Source of the DNA: CBDBEU01 sp965204565
Lineage (GTDB): Bacteria; Pseudomonadota; Alphaproteobacteria; Rhizobiales; TMED25
Direction: 5' to 3'
Length of the DNA stretch: 64,000 nt
Assembly: GCA_965204565.1 (NCBI GenBank)
Contig: CBDBEU010000004.1
Coordinates: 806,001 to 870,000 of the forward strand
The notes under the pieces are model-generated. The model searched no databases, had not been told where the DNA came from, and worked only from the letters and a program-made list of their open reading frames with translations. Of this stretch, positions 43,136 through 53,641 are shown one piece after another. The position numbers and the translations under genes are program-made. How positions within the stretch are numbered: the stretch's first letter is position 1; every line of letters begins with the position of its first letter.

Positions 43136-46100
43136 TCAGCTGGCGGTTGCGGACAGAAGATGTTCAATCACTGAACGTGATGCGGTGCCGGTTTCGGGCA
43201 GGCCGCGGTCGTGCTGGAATGCAGAGATCGCATTACGCGTGCGCGGGCCGGCCAGGCCATCTGGAGGCCCTGCATCGTAGCCTAGTTGGCCGAGAAGCTC
43301 CTGTGCCCGGGCGATGGTGCTGGTATCCGAAGAGGTGCTGGATGCAGGCACTCCAGCGAATTTGCTCGGAACGTCGACAATATTGGCTTTGCGATCAAGC
43401 GGTGTGGCGCGCCATGATTGATAGGCTGTGCTGGCGGCGGCCAGGACAGCCGGACCGAGCTCGCCGGCAAGCGCGGTCATGCGCTTCCCGGCTTCCGCGT
43501 CGCCTTTGGTCGAAGCAATGGCAAACCATTTGTAGGCAGCGCCGAGATCGCGCTCGATGCCCAGACCGAGCTCGTGAAGCACTGCCAGATTGTACTGACT
43601 GTCGGCGAGACCGAATTCGGCCGCCTTGAGGAACCAGCGAGCAGCGCGCGCATAGTCGGCGTTTGCGCTGGAGCCGCCGGCAAGCAGAGCACTGCGAGGT
43701 TGTGCATGGCCTTGACATTGCCCTGCTCGGCGGCACGCTGATACCAGATCTGGGCGGCATCCTTGTCCTGCGTCACGCCCTGGCCCTTTTCGTAAAGGGC
43801 GCCAAGACGGTACTGCGCCGGGGCAAGTCCTTGTGTTGCGGCGCGCTGATACCAGTTGGCTGCTTCAGTCGGATCCTTGCGGACCGAGCGGCCTTCGGCA
43901 TAGCGCGAAGCGAGTTCGAATTGGATTTTTGCATCGCCCGCCTTGGCGGTCTGGGTGAGGGTCGGCGGGGTACCGGCGGTCGGTGCTGCAGGACTTGGCA
44001 GGAGCTGTTCAGCCGGTTCAACGCTCACTGCCAGGGCCGCTAATTGCTCGGCGACGGGAGAGGCGGGCAGCGTTGCTGGTGGAACCGACGCTACCGACGA
44101 ATTGTCTGATGGGGCGGTGGTTGCGGCCGGTTCGGCGTTCCTGGCCACACTCGGAGACAGAACTGTTTCCCCGCTTGTCTGCGGCGTGGGAGCGATGGTG
44201 ATCACCCGCTTTGCCTGATTATTCTTGCCCTCAGGATTGGCCGGACTTGCCAGCATTATCGGTTCAATGACCGGATTGGACCGGGCTGGTGTGCTTGCGT
44301 CAGCGACCTTGGCATCAGCGACTTGGGCGGTCAGCATTGCTGTTTGATGCCGGGCCGAAAAAGTTGGCCTGCTCACTGGATTTTGGTGCGGTTGCGGCGC
44401 TGCCTGCAGAGCGGTCTTCAACAATCGCGGCGGCTGGCAGCGGTGTGGTGGCGATATTGGCCGACTTGATGCTGGAAGCACTGAATGGCAGGCGGATAAC
44501 GCCGCTCAGCGACAGTGTGCCCGCGATGATAAAAAGGCCGGCTGCGGCAAACATAAAGAGAGCGCTTGCGCCCTCTGAAGCGGTTGATGATGCCGCTGCC
44601 TGTCTCGCAGTCGCCAGGTGCAGGCAGCGCAGTCGGATCCAGACCGTCTTCCACTTCGCTGGCTGCGCGCGCAGCCTGGCGGGCCGCTGCGATGAAGTCC
44701 TCATTGTGCGAAAGCGAAGGCTCGGGTGCGTCATAGGCGCGTGAGAATTCAGTCGATTCTTCACCTGGGGCCGGTTCTTCGTCGGCCAGCTTTTCTCTCT
44801 CTGCCGGCTCATCGGTTTCTTCGGAGGATTGGGAGTCCTCAGCTGGCGAAAATTCGGGAAGCGGCGGTAGACGGAACTCATCGAAATTGTCGCCCGGCAA
44901 ATCGTCCGGCGTGTCGGCAAGGGACCTGGAGGCCAAATCCAGGTTGCTGGCGGATTTGGCCGCCATCGGAGCGTCGAGTTCGAGATTGTTGACCCGCTCA
45001 ATCACGCGTTTCAGCGTGTCATGGATGGCTTGCAGTGTTTCCTGATTCTGCTTGTCGGCGGCGGCGGCCTGGTTCTTGACTTCGAACAGGCTTCGCTCAA
45101 GCGTCGTCAGCGCATCGCTGGTGGCGATGTCTTCTGAACCTGGGGTGCGGGACATCGCCCCCTGAACAGCATTGAATGCCGCCTTTTCTGCGGCATCGAT
45201 CGCCGCATGACGGGAGCTTTCGATGGATTTGAACATTTGCGACAGGTTCGATTCAATCGACTCAAGCACCGAAAACCGCCCTTCGGCGGTTCCGAGGCGG
45301 GTCGAGATATCGTTTACCTGACGTTCCAGATCGAGAATCGCCGGCATGGCGTCGCCACTATTTCCGGCGCCATCAAAACGGGTGGCAATCTCACCCACCT
45401 TTGCTTCCAAAGCGCTGATCTGGGGGTGGGGGCGGGTGTCGCTGAGGGAGCTTCCAGTCGCTGATTGATGGAGCGCAGCTGATCTTCGAAGTTGTCGAGG
45501 CGCTCAACCGATTGCAGGGCAGGTTCGTAAGCGTTCAATCGTGCAACTACTGATTCGAGGCGCTCGCCAAGCATCTTGACGTCATTGCTGGATGCCGCGG
45601 TCGCGTGAATGCCCGAGACCTCGCTGTCGAGGGTCTTCAGGCGAGCTTCAATCGCTTGGACAACACTGGGCTTGGCCGGTTCCTGTGCGCGTCCGATCTC
45701 GCTGCGCAGCTTTCCGACCTCGTGCTTGACCTGATTGAGTTCGGCCTGCGGCGTCATCACGCGCTCGGTTGCCGAGAGCTTCGATGTCACCTGATTGAGC
45801 CGTGCCTCCAAGGCCTCGATTGCTGGATTGTTGCGCGCCCGATCAACCTTGACCGCAAGATCGGCAAGTTTTCTTTTAAAAACGGTGTGGTCGCTGCCGC
45901 TGTTTGTTTGCTCAGCCAGCCCCATGCGCCGAACTAATTCGCCGAGCCGGGTCTCAAGTTCCCGTATCGCCTCGTGGCTGGCGGGGTCCTGATCGGCGCC
46001 GGATGAATCCTGGACGCGGCCGGCAAGATCGTCTGGATGGTCTTGAGCACTTCGGCATTGCGCTTGTCGGTGAGTTCGATGTGGTCGACCACATCGAACA

Positions 46101-46551
46101 ATGCGCGCTCGCGAGCTTCAATCCCGGCCTTTCCCGCTGGTCCGCCGTCGTGCATGGTGGCATCGGTGCGGTCGAGACGTCCAAGGATGTCATCATGGAT
46201 TGATGCATTGGCTGGCGCGGGCTGCGGTGGCGTTTCTCTCCATCTTGCCAGCGGTCGAGCGCGCGCGCGTTCAGGTGCAGCCGCAATGGTGCGATCATCT
46301 GAAAGGATATCGAGGCGCTTTTTCAGGGTGTCGATGCGGCTGATCAGTTCGCCCGTTTCTGCCGGAGCAGATTCGGGTGGCAAACCGGAGCCGGCAGTGG
46401 TTGCCTGCTCGCGATCCTGGTCGAGAATTTTCTGATTCAGCCACTGGCCGAGCGTCAGCCCGGCACGCCGTGCAGCATCCTTGGCGGCTTCGCGTGCTTC
46501 AGACTCTATGCCTTTGACGCTCCAGGGTACTCCCGGTTTCATATCTGCCAT
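43136..46551 (-). pseudogene. PodJ-like polar localisation protein, multiple frameshifts
   Basis: The N-terminus MADMKPGVPWSVKGIESEAR at 46551 is diagnostic for the PodJ-like coiled-coil/Sel1 family. The gene continues through at least six pieces in changing frames: coiled coil (46551-46030), coiled coil (46030-45430), coiled coil with acidic region (45430-44600), a membrane helix ALFMFAAAGLFIIAGTLSLS (44600-44345), Ser/Pro linker and Sel1 repeats (44345-43690), then more Sel1 repeats and a peptidoglycan-binding domain (43690-43136). Five or more indels therefore separate parts that join perfectly in domain order. In relatives the protein recruits factors to one cell pole. No single frame can make the full product. 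Confidence 0.75.
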
Positions 46552-46770
46552 GCCGTTTCTGTGGTTGGAGGGGCTGGCACAAGCGCGGTGCGGTAAAACT
46601 TCGCTCTGGGGCCAATGCGACGATTTCAGGTTATGGTGAATAATGAGTTAAGTGCGGCCTTTAAACCGTCAGAATCCGGGACACGGGGAGACCATTGCGT
46701 GCTATGCTTGTATGGTCCTTGAAAGAGCCCCGCGCGGACGCTCGCAAGATTTGCACAAAGGGTGGACTGG

Positions 46771-48558
46771 ATGGTCAGTTACAAAGCCCCGGTGGCTGAA
46801 ACGCAGTTTCTGCTGTCCCATGTGCTGAGGGTCGAGGACTACGCCAATCTGCCGGGTTTTGCCGAGGCCGGCGGCGATACTATCGATGCGGTGCTGGCAG
46901 AGGGGAGCAGGATTGCCGAGGAGGTGCTCCTGCCTCTCAATCAGTCTGGGGATCGCGAGGGTTGCAGTATCGACGGCGGAAAGGTGGCGACGCCACAAGG
47001 CTTTAAGAAAGCTTATGGAGAGCTGGCGCAAGGCGGCTGGATCGGCCTGGCAGCTTCGCCCGACAATGGCGGGCAGGGGCTGCCGCCGGTTCTTAGCGCT
47101 GCGCTGAATGAGTATCTCACTTCGGCGAATATGGCGCTAGCGATGTATCCGGGGCTGTCGATGGGCGCCTATGCCGCGCTTGAACGCCATGCAAACGAGC
47201 AGCTAAAGGCCATCTATCTGCCGAAGCTTGCCAGCGGCGAATGGGCCGGCACGATGAACCTGACAGAACCGCAATGCGGCACTGATCTGGGCCTGATTCG
47301 TAGTTCGGCAAAAAAGGTCGAAGGCGACAGCTACCTCATCAAGGGCACCAAGATCTTCATCTCAGCCGGAGAACATGACCTCACAGATAATATCGTTCAT
47401 CTGGTGCTGGCGCGCATTGAAGGAGCGCCTGAGGGAACCAAGGGCGTCTCCCTGTTTGTGGTGCCCAAGTTCCTGCCGGACGAGAGTGGTAATGCCGGCA
47501 CACGCAACGGCGTTGAGTGCACGGCGCTTGAAAGCAAAATGGGGATTCATGCCAACGCCACCTGTGTGATGCAGTATGAGGACGCGGTCGGCTGGCTTGT
47601 CGGTGAGGAAAACCGTGGCCTTCCGGTGATGTTCACGATGATGAACGAGGCGCGGCTGGGCGTTGGTATTCAAGGACTTGGACTATCGGAAATTGCCTAT
47701 CAGAATGCGGCTGCCTATGCGATTGAGCGTTTGCAGGGCCGGGCGCTGAAGGGTCCGGCCGATCCCGACAAGCCCGCCGATCCGCTGATCGTGCATCCCG
47801 ATGTGCGTCGCATTCTGATGGATATTCGCAGCTTTAACGAATCAGCTCGGGCTCTCGTGTTGTGGACATCGCTGCGTGCTTCTGTCGCACAGGCGGGCGA
47901 TGAGACTGAAGCCCAGGCAGCCGAGGACCATCTCGGTCTGTTAACGCCGGTGATCAAGGGGCTTCTTACCGCAAAGGGGTTTGCCAACACCGTCGCCGCC
48001 CAGCAGATTTTCGGCGGCCATGGATATATTACTGAGACCGGAATGGAGCAATTGGTGCGCGATGCCCGCATCACCATGATCTATGAAGGCGCGAATGCGA
48101 TTCAGGCGCTGGACCTGGTTGGCCGCAAATTACCGCGCGATGGCGGACGGGCGCTGATTGCGTTCTTTGCTGAGATTGATGGCACCGTCGGTGAGTTGAG
48201 CGCCGATGAAGACCTTCGTGACATGGCAGAGGCGGTGAAACGCTCGCGCGGTGACCTTGAAGCGGCAACCACATGGTTCATGTCAAATGCGATGTCAGCA
48301 CCGGACAATGCCGGCGCGGGCGCCAGCGATTACATGCATCTGTTTGGTCTTGTGGCACTGGGTTTGATGTGGCTGCGGATTGCCGCTGTCGCACAGGGGG
48401 CGCTTGCTAAAGGCGAAGGCGATGCCGATTTCTTCAACACCAAGCTGGTTCTGGCGCGGCATTTCATGGTCCGAACCCTGCCGGAGACAGCGACCAGGCT
48501 TGAACGTGTCCGGGCGGGTGCTGAAACGGTGATGGCGTTGCCGGCTAAAGCCTTTTAG
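46771..48558 (+). CDS. Acyl-CoA dehydrogenase with C-terminal extension (DmdC/FadE-like)
   Basis: 595 residues from the ATG at 46771 (MVSYKAPVAETQFLLSHVLR); a GTG at 46762 is an alternative. The order is N-terminal helical domain, FAD-binding middle domain (MNLTEPQCGTDLG, IFISAGEHDL) and the C-terminal helical domain with the catalytic-type Glu in MIYEGANAIQALDL. The family-specific last about 120 residues follow. The MxSYKAP start is typical of the DmdC-like branch, which oxidises acyl-CoA or methylmercaptopropionyl-CoA. It opens a three-gene beta-oxidation operon; thiolase starts 46 bases after it. Confidence 0.9.
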   Translation: MVSYKAPVAETQFLLSHVLRVEDYANLPGFAEAGGDTIDAVLAEGSRIAEEVLLPLNQSGDREGCSIDGGKVATPQGFKKAYGELAQGGWIGLAASPDNGGQGLPPVLSAALNEYLTSANMALAMYPGLSMGAYAALERHANEQLKAIYLPKLASGEWAGTMNLTEPQCGTDLGLIRSSAKKVEGDSYLIKGTKIFISAGEHDLTDNIVHLVLARIEGAPEGTKGVSLFVVPKFLPDESGNAGTRNGVECTALESKMGIHANATCVMQYEDAVGWLVGEENRGLPVMFTMMNEARLGVGIQGLGLSEIAYQNAAAYAIERLQGRALKGPADPDKPADPLIVHPDVRRILMDIRSFNESARALVLWTSLRASVAQAGDETEAQAAEDHLGLLTPVIKGLLTAKGFANTVAAQQIFGGHGYITETGMEQLVRDARITMIYEGANAIQALDLVGRKLPRDGGRALIAFFAEIDGTVGELSADEDLRDMAEAVKRSRGDLEAATTWFMSNAMSAPDNAGAGASDYMHLFGLVALGLMWLRIAAVAQGALAKGEGDADFFNTKLVLARHFMVRTLPETATRLERVRAGAETVMALPAKAF

Positions 48559-48604
48559 CAAGCGACAACGGCGCGCGCGGAGCGGGCAGGGAGGAGCAGT
48601 CGAT

Positions 48605-49813
48605 ATGCCGGAATGCTATATATTCGACCATGTGAGAACGCCGCGCGGGCGGGGCAAGCCCGACGGCAGTTTTCATGAGGTCACGGTCCTGCGTGCGGCA
48701 TCTTGTGTGCTCGATGCCTTGAGGGCGCGTAATGATCTCGACACCAAGCTGGTCGAAGATGTGGTTTTGGGCTGCGTCGATCCGATGGGTGAGGCGGGCG
48801 GAGACATCGCGCGCGCGGCGGTGCTGGCCTGCGGCTATGACCAGTGCGTGCCGGGGGTACAGATCAACCGGTTTTGCGCCTCGGGTCTGGATGCCACCAA
48901 CATGGCCGCAGCCGAAGTGATCTGCGGACAGGCTGATATGACCATCTCGGGCGGGGTCGAAATGATGAGCCGGGTCGAAATTGGCGCTTCGGGCGGTGCC
49001 TGGCCGGTCGATCCGGCGATTGCGCTCAAGTCCTACTTCCTGCCCCAGGGAATTTCCGCGGATCTGATCGCCACCAAATATGGCTACAGCCGTGATGATG
49101 TGGATGCCTATGCGGTGGAGAGTCAAAAACGCGCGGCAGAGGCTTGGAAAGACGGGCGCTTTTCCTGTTCCGTGGTGCCGGTGGCTGACGTAAATGGACT
49201 GCCGTTGCTGGAGCAGGATGAACACATGCGGCCCGACACCACCATGCAGTCGCTGGCGAGCCTTTCGCCGTCATTCGAACAGATGGGAGAGCTTGGCGGG
49301 TTCGATGCGGTGGCCATTCAGCGCTATCCGGAAATCGAACAGATCAATCACGTGCATCATGCGGGAAACTCGTCCGGGATTGTCGATGGCGCCGCCGGGG
49401 TCCTGCTCGGCAACAAGAAAGCTGGCCGGGCGGCGGGGCTGAAACCCCGGGCGCGGATCAAGGGGTTTGCCGCGATCGGTTCAGAGCCGGCGATCATGCT
49501 GACAGGACCGGCCGATGTGAGCCGCAAAGTGATGAAACGCGCGAAGATGACCGTCGATGACATTGATCTGTTTGAAATCAATGAAGCCTTTGCTTCTGTG
49601 GTGCTGCGCGCCAGCGACGATCTCAGCATCGATCGCGACAAGGTCAATGTCAATGGCGGCGCGATCGCACTTGGCCATCCGTTGGGCGCAACGGGTGCGA
49701 TGTTACTGGGCACGCTGGTCGATGAACTTGAACGGCGCGATCTTGAAACCGGGCTTGTGACGTTGTGCATCGGCGCCGGCATGGGAACCGCAACCATCAT
49801 TGAAAGAGTGTGA
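48605..49813 (+). CDS. fadA: Acetyl-CoA C-acyltransferase (thiolase)
   Basis: 402 residues. The nucleophilic Cys is in INRFCASGLDATNMAA, the catalytic His in GGAIALGHPLGATGA, and the second Cys in TLCIGAGMGTATIIE. It splits 3-ketoacyl-CoA into acetyl-CoA and a shortened acyl-CoA. GGGAGGAGCAG precedes the ATG. It overlaps or abuts the FadB-like gene (8 bases apart), with which it should form the trifunctional complex. Confidence 0.93.
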   Translation: MPECYIFDHVRTPRGRGKPDGSFHEVTVLRAASCVLDALRARNDLDTKLVEDVVLGCVDPMGEAGGDIARAAVLACGYDQCVPGVQINRFCASGLDATNMAAAEVICGQADMTISGGVEMMSRVEIGASGGAWPVDPAIALKSYFLPQGISADLIATKYGYSRDDVDAYAVESQKRAAEAWKDGRFSCSVVPVADVNGLPLLEQDEHMRPDTTMQSLASLSPSFEQMGELGGFDAVAIQRYPEIEQINHVHHAGNSSGIVDGAAGVLLGNKKAGRAAGLKPRARIKGFAAIGSEPAIMLTGPADVSRKVMKRAKMTVDDIDLFEINEAFASVVLRASDDLSIDRDKVNVNGGAIALGHPLGATGAMLLGTLVDELERRDLETGLVTLCIGAGMGTATIIERV

Positions 49814-49821
49814 GCGGCGAT

Positions 49822-52023
49822 ATGTCTGAAAAAAGCTTCAGCATTGAGGTCGATGTGGACGGTGTTGCGCTCGTCACTTGGGACATGCCGGGCAAGACCA
49901 CCAATCTCATCACTATGGAAACGATCGATGAGCTTGAAGCGCTGGCCACACGCTTTGGCGATGATGACGCGATCAAGGGCGTTATTCTGACCAGCGCCAA
50001 GGACGGCTTTTGCGGTGGCGCCGATATCTCGATGCTGCGCAAACTTTCAACGCTGGTCGAGCAGGCCGATGGCGACATTGAGGGCATGAAGGCGCTTTAT
50101 GAAGGCATCAAGCGCCTGTCCGATGTGATCCGCCAAATCGAGACATGCGGAAAACCGGTGGTGGCGGCGATGACCGGAACCACGGTCGGCGGCGGATATG
50201 AAATCGCGCTGGGCTGCCATATGCGCATCGCCGCCGATGTCGAAGATGCCCGCTTCGGATTGCCCGAGGGGCGCATCGGGCTCTTGCCGGGGGCCGGTGG
50301 GACCCAGCGCCTTTCGCGCATGATCGGTGCAGGCGATGCACTTCAGCTGATGTTGCGCGGCACCACGGTCAAGACCCGGCAGGCGCTTGGCTCGAAGCTG
50401 ATCGACAAGGTGGTGGCGTCCGGCGATTTGATCGGCGAAGCACGCAAATGGCTTTCTGAGGTCGGGACGTTGCGCCAACCTTGGGATCAGGACAGATTCC
50501 GTATTCCCGGCGGCGGTCCCTACACCAAGAACGGGATGATGACGTTTTCGGCCGGTAACGCGATCTACCGGCGCGAGACGTTCGACAATTATCCAGGCCT
50601 CAGAGCGTTGATGCAGGCGGTCTATGAGGGATTGCTGGTTTCCATCGATGTGGGCCTTAGGATTGAAGCACGGCTGTTCGCTCATGTGTTGAGGACGCCG
50701 GAAGCGCGCGCCATGATGCGCAGCCTGTTCGTGTCGATGCGGGCATTGCAGGCTGGTGCGCGCCGTCCCCCGGAAGTGCCGGATCAAACGCCAGCCAAAA
50801 TAGGCGTACTGGGTGCCGGGCTGATGGGGGCAGGTATCACCTATGCGGCGGCGGGAGCCGGCATTGATGTTGTCCTGATTGATCAAGATGGTAGCGCGGC
50901 AGAAGCGGGAAAGGCCAAATCGGAAGAGCTGATCTCATCGCAGGTGGCGCGCGGGCGGGCAACTGCGTCCGAGCGCGATGAGTTGCTTTCCCGTATCACG
51001 CCGAGTGATGATTGTGCCGCTCTGGCGGATGTCGGCCTCATTGTCGAGGCGGTATTCGAGGACCGCGCGGTCAAGGCGGATGTGACAAAAAAGGCCGAAG
51101 CCGTGATCGGTGAAAACGTTGTGTTCGGATCGAACACCTCGACATTGCCGATCACCGGTCTGGCAGAAGCGAGTGCCCGGCCCGAAAACTTCATCGGCGT
51201 TCATTTCTTTTCACCGGTTCATCGCATGGAGCTGGTCGAAATCATTGTTGGCGAGAAAACTTCACCAACGGCGCTTGCCGCGGCGCTCGATTTCGTCCGG
51301 GCGATCGGCAAGACGCCAATCGTTGTCAACGATTCACGCGGGTTTTACACCTCGCGCGTGGTGGCCACCTATGTGGGTGAAGGCCATGCCATGCTGGGCG
51401 AGGGCGTTCCGCCTGCGATGATTGAAAATGTCGGTCAGATCGCCGGAATGCCGGTGGGTCCGCTGGCATTGAATGATGAAGTGGGCGTTGATCTGGCACT
51501 TGCGATCTCACGCGCTGCCAAGGCCGATCTTGGCGATGCTTACAAGGCGCCGGGCGATGATCTGCTTGCTGCGATGGTCGATGCACATGGCCGGCTTGGG
51601 CGCAAAAACGCCAAAGGCTTTTACGACTATCCCAAGAACGGCAAGAAGCGGTTGTGGCCGGGCCTTGATCAGGTATTGGGAGAAGCAAAATCAGCTGATG
51701 AATTCTCAGTCGATGTCTTGGCCCAGCGCTTCCTCACCATTCAGGCCTTGGAGACTGCCAGGTGCTTTGAAGAGGGGGTGCTGGATGATGTCCGAGATGC
51801 CGATGTCGGCGCTATTTTGGGCTTCGGTTTTGCGCCGTTTACCGGCGGTCCGCTGTCTTATATCGACATGATCGGTCCGCAGGTCTTTGTGCAGCGGTGC
51901 AAGAGCTTCGCCAAAGCTCATGGCGCGCGCTTCAAACCGTGCAAGCTGATCTGTGACATGGCTGACAAAGACGAGACTTTTTACCAGCGTTTTGCGCCGG
52001 ATGATAAACGCAAATCTGCTTGA
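49822..52023 (+). CDS. fadB: FadB-like enoyl-CoA hydratase / 3-hydroxyacyl-CoA dehydrogenase
   Basis: 733 residues from the ATG at 49822 (MSEKSFSIEVDVDGVALVTW). The N-terminal crotonase domain has the oxyanion residues in GGADISML and TVGGGYEIALGCHM and the Glu in LPEGRIGLLPGAGGTQRL. The NAD-binding Rossmann fold starts at IGVLGAGLMGAGITYAA, and the dehydrogenase His lies in FIGVHFFSPVHRMELVEI. The two C-terminal helical domains (GFYTSRVVATYVGEG) close the protein. It carries out the two middle steps of beta-oxidation. Last intact gene of the operon. Confidence 0.93.
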   Translation: MSEKSFSIEVDVDGVALVTWDMPGKTTNLITMETIDELEALATRFGDDDAIKGVILTSAKDGFCGGADISMLRKLSTLVEQADGDIEGMKALYEGIKRLSDVIRQIETCGKPVVAAMTGTTVGGGYEIALGCHMRIAADVEDARFGLPEGRIGLLPGAGGTQRLSRMIGAGDALQLMLRGTTVKTRQALGSKLIDKVVASGDLIGEARKWLSEVGTLRQPWDQDRFRIPGGGPYTKNGMMTFSAGNAIYRRETFDNYPGLRALMQAVYEGLLVSIDVGLRIEARLFAHVLRTPEARAMMRSLFVSMRALQAGARRPPEVPDQTPAKIGVLGAGLMGAGITYAAAGAGIDVVLIDQDGSAAEAGKAKSEELISSQVARGRATASERDELLSRITPSDDCAALADVGLIVEAVFEDRAVKADVTKKAEAVIGENVVFGSNTSTLPITGLAEASARPENFIGVHFFSPVHRMELVEIIVGEKTSPTALAAALDFVRAIGKTPIVVNDSRGFYTSRVVATYVGEGHAMLGEGVPPAMIENVGQIAGMPVGPLALNDEVGVDLALAISRAAKADLGDAYKAPGDDLLAAMVDAHGRLGRKNAKGFYDYPKNGKKRLWPGLDQVLGEAKSADEFSVDVLAQRFLTIQALETARCFEEGVLDDVRDADVGAILGFGFAPFTGGPLSYIDMIGPQVFVQRCKSFAKAHGARFKPCKLICDMADKDETFYQRFAPDDKRKSA

Positions 52024-52049
52024 TAAAAGGAACCCTGGAGGATCGAGTT

Positions 52050-52650
52050 TTGTCGCGTGCGATAGAGTTCTATTTCTCGATGGTGTCGCCCTGGGCCTAT
52101 GTCGGCGATAAGGTGTTCAATGAAATCGTGGCGCGCCATGGGTTGCGGTTTCATACAAACCCGTCCGCTTGCCGGCGCTGTTCAGTGAAACCGGAGGCTT
52201 GCCTCTGCCCCAGCGTCACCCCGCGCGACAGGCCCATCGCTGGTATGAACTCCAGCGTTGGCGGGCCCAGCGTGACATCGAGCTCAATCTTCAGCCAAAA
52301 TTCTGGCCGTTCGATTTCGCGCTTGCCGACAAGTTGGTCATTGCCGTGATTGCGGCGGGACATGACCCGGCGGATCTTATCAGCCGCGGACTGCGGGCGA
52401 TCTGGGTCGAGGAGGCGGACCTGGCCGATGAGGACACGCTGGAGAGGCCGGATTTGAGGCAAGTGCGCTGCTCGCTGCTGCCGCGAGCGAGGAGACCGGG
52501 CAGCAAAATCTGCGCAGTGCGATCGGGGCTGGTGTTTTCGGATCACCCAGCGTTGTCATGGATGGGGAAGTATTTTGGGGGCAAGATCGTTATGAGCAAC
52601 TTGATGCTGCGCTCGGCGAGGGTCGGGATGCATATCGGGTACCGGATTGA
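52050..52650 (+). pseudogene. 2-hydroxychromene-2-carboxylate isomerase-like (DsbA fold), frameshifted
   Basis: A TTG at 52050 with GGAGG upstream starts LSRAIEFYFSMVSPWAYVGD, the glutathione-dependent isomerase start. The frame is lost at about 52165; the next frame continues PALFSETGGLPLPQRHPARQ, WYELQRWRAQRD and HDPADLISRGLRAIWVEEAD. After about 52480 further indels occur. A third frame ends with the expected VMDGEVFWGQDRYEQLDAAL and VPD stop at 52648. It follows fadB by 26 bases and once belonged to the operon. Confidence 0.7.
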
Positions 52651-52709
52651 TGCTCCAGCCGGCCGTGTTTAATCGGCCGATCTGGACGCTGCTAAACAGG
52701 GAGAGCCGG

Positions 52710-53168
52710 ATGTTGCGTTTGTTGTTTGTTGGCATGTGCATGGTTGCGCTTACCATGGGCTATTCCTCTGCCCAGGATCGTTTTGGTGGAGACTCGGACC
52801 GCTACATGGTGTCCGAGGTAGTGGGCGGAGTTTTGCGTATTGACCGCCAGTCAGGCGCGGTTTCGATGTGCGAAGGCAAGGGCGGTGAGTGGACATGTGA
52901 ATTGGTGCCGGATGATCGCGACGCAATGCTTCGCGAAATTGAAGACTTGCGTCTTGAGAACCGGCGTCTGCGCCGCCAGCTTGCGCGGATCGATCCGAAT
53001 TGCGATGAACGCAACTATGGCTATGGCAGGCCGCGCCGAGACGAGGACCATGACGGCAAGTTCACCAAGAAAGAGATCGACCAAACGATGGACAGTTTCG
53101 AATACATGATGGAACGGCTCTTGGGGACGGTCGAGAAATTCGGGCTCGACGGACAGCCGCCGCGGTAG
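52710..53168 (+). CDS. Hypothetical exported protein with coiled coil
   Basis: 152 residues from the ATG at 52710, chosen because GGGAGAGCC precedes it and the signal peptide then starts cleanly (MLRLLFVGMCMVALTMGYSS, cleavage likely before QDRFGG). A small beta part contains two Cys (MCEGKGGEWTCELV). A coiled-coil stretch follows (MLREIEDLRLENRRLRRQL), then an EF-hand-like acidic loop (DEDHDGKFTKKEIDQTM) that could bind calcium. I know similar proteins only as hypotheticals. It is followed by a hairpin. Confidence 0.65.
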   Translation: MLRLLFVGMCMVALTMGYSSAQDRFGGDSDRYMVSEVVGGVLRIDRQSGAVSMCEGKGGEWTCELVPDDRDAMLREIEDLRLENRRLRRQLARIDPNCDERNYGYGRPRRDEDHDGKFTKKEIDQTMDSFEYMMERLLGTVEKFGLDGQPPR

Positions 53169-53190
53169 TCAGTCCGCCCAAAACAAAAGC

Positions 53191-53217
53191 GGCCGCCGCC
53201 CTTGTGAGGCGGCGGCC
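53191..53217 (+). terminator. GC-rich hairpin after the hypothetical gene
   Basis: A 9-base stem, GGCCGCCGC with GCGGCGGCC, has a 9-base loop and lies 22 bases after the stop. No T-run follows, so it may be a Rho-assisted end or an mRNA stabiliser rather than a strict intrinsic terminator. Confidence 0.5.
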
Positions 53218-53596
53218 CGACTCCCTCGGGGGAACTGCCCGGCTGACTGGCTAATGAGGGAGCCGATTTGTTTGATCAACCGCACACCGTCGTTGGCCTC
53301 AACGGAACGTGAAAAGAACCTACCCTCAGTGCTGGGCGCGCGTTGGGCCGAACTGTGGCGCACACGGACAAATTTCTAGGCGATACAGGGCGAACTAGGC
53401 CGAATGCGGCGGAAGTTCGGCGCAGAGGCAAAACAACGTGGGATTAGTCATGGTCTGATTGCCGCGTGCCGGCACTTTCCGAACCCGCTGGCCGATGATG
53501 TTCTGAAAACTACGCCGCTTATGTTTCACTGACCATGCGCTAGGGCGCAATCCGATCTGATCGAATAAGATTTGCGTTCTATGTATCTATTTTAGA
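53218..53596. other. About 380 bases without a supported gene
   Basis: Only short frames are present. One ends NPLADDVLKTTPLMFH at about 53532 and could be a gene stump, but I recognise no family. The last 80 bases are AT-rich and lead into an inverted repeat. Confidence 0.4.
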
Positions 53597-53641
53597 AGCA
53601 TAATCTGATCTATTCTTGCTTCTCTCTGGTCGGATTATGCT
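53597..53641. terminator. Inverted repeat over the symporter stop codon
   Basis: AGCATAATCTGATC (53597-53610) and GGTCGGATTATGCT (53628-53641) form a 14-base stem with two mismatched positions and a 17-base loop. It includes the stop codon of the leftward symporter gene and probably ends its transcript. Confidence 0.5.
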
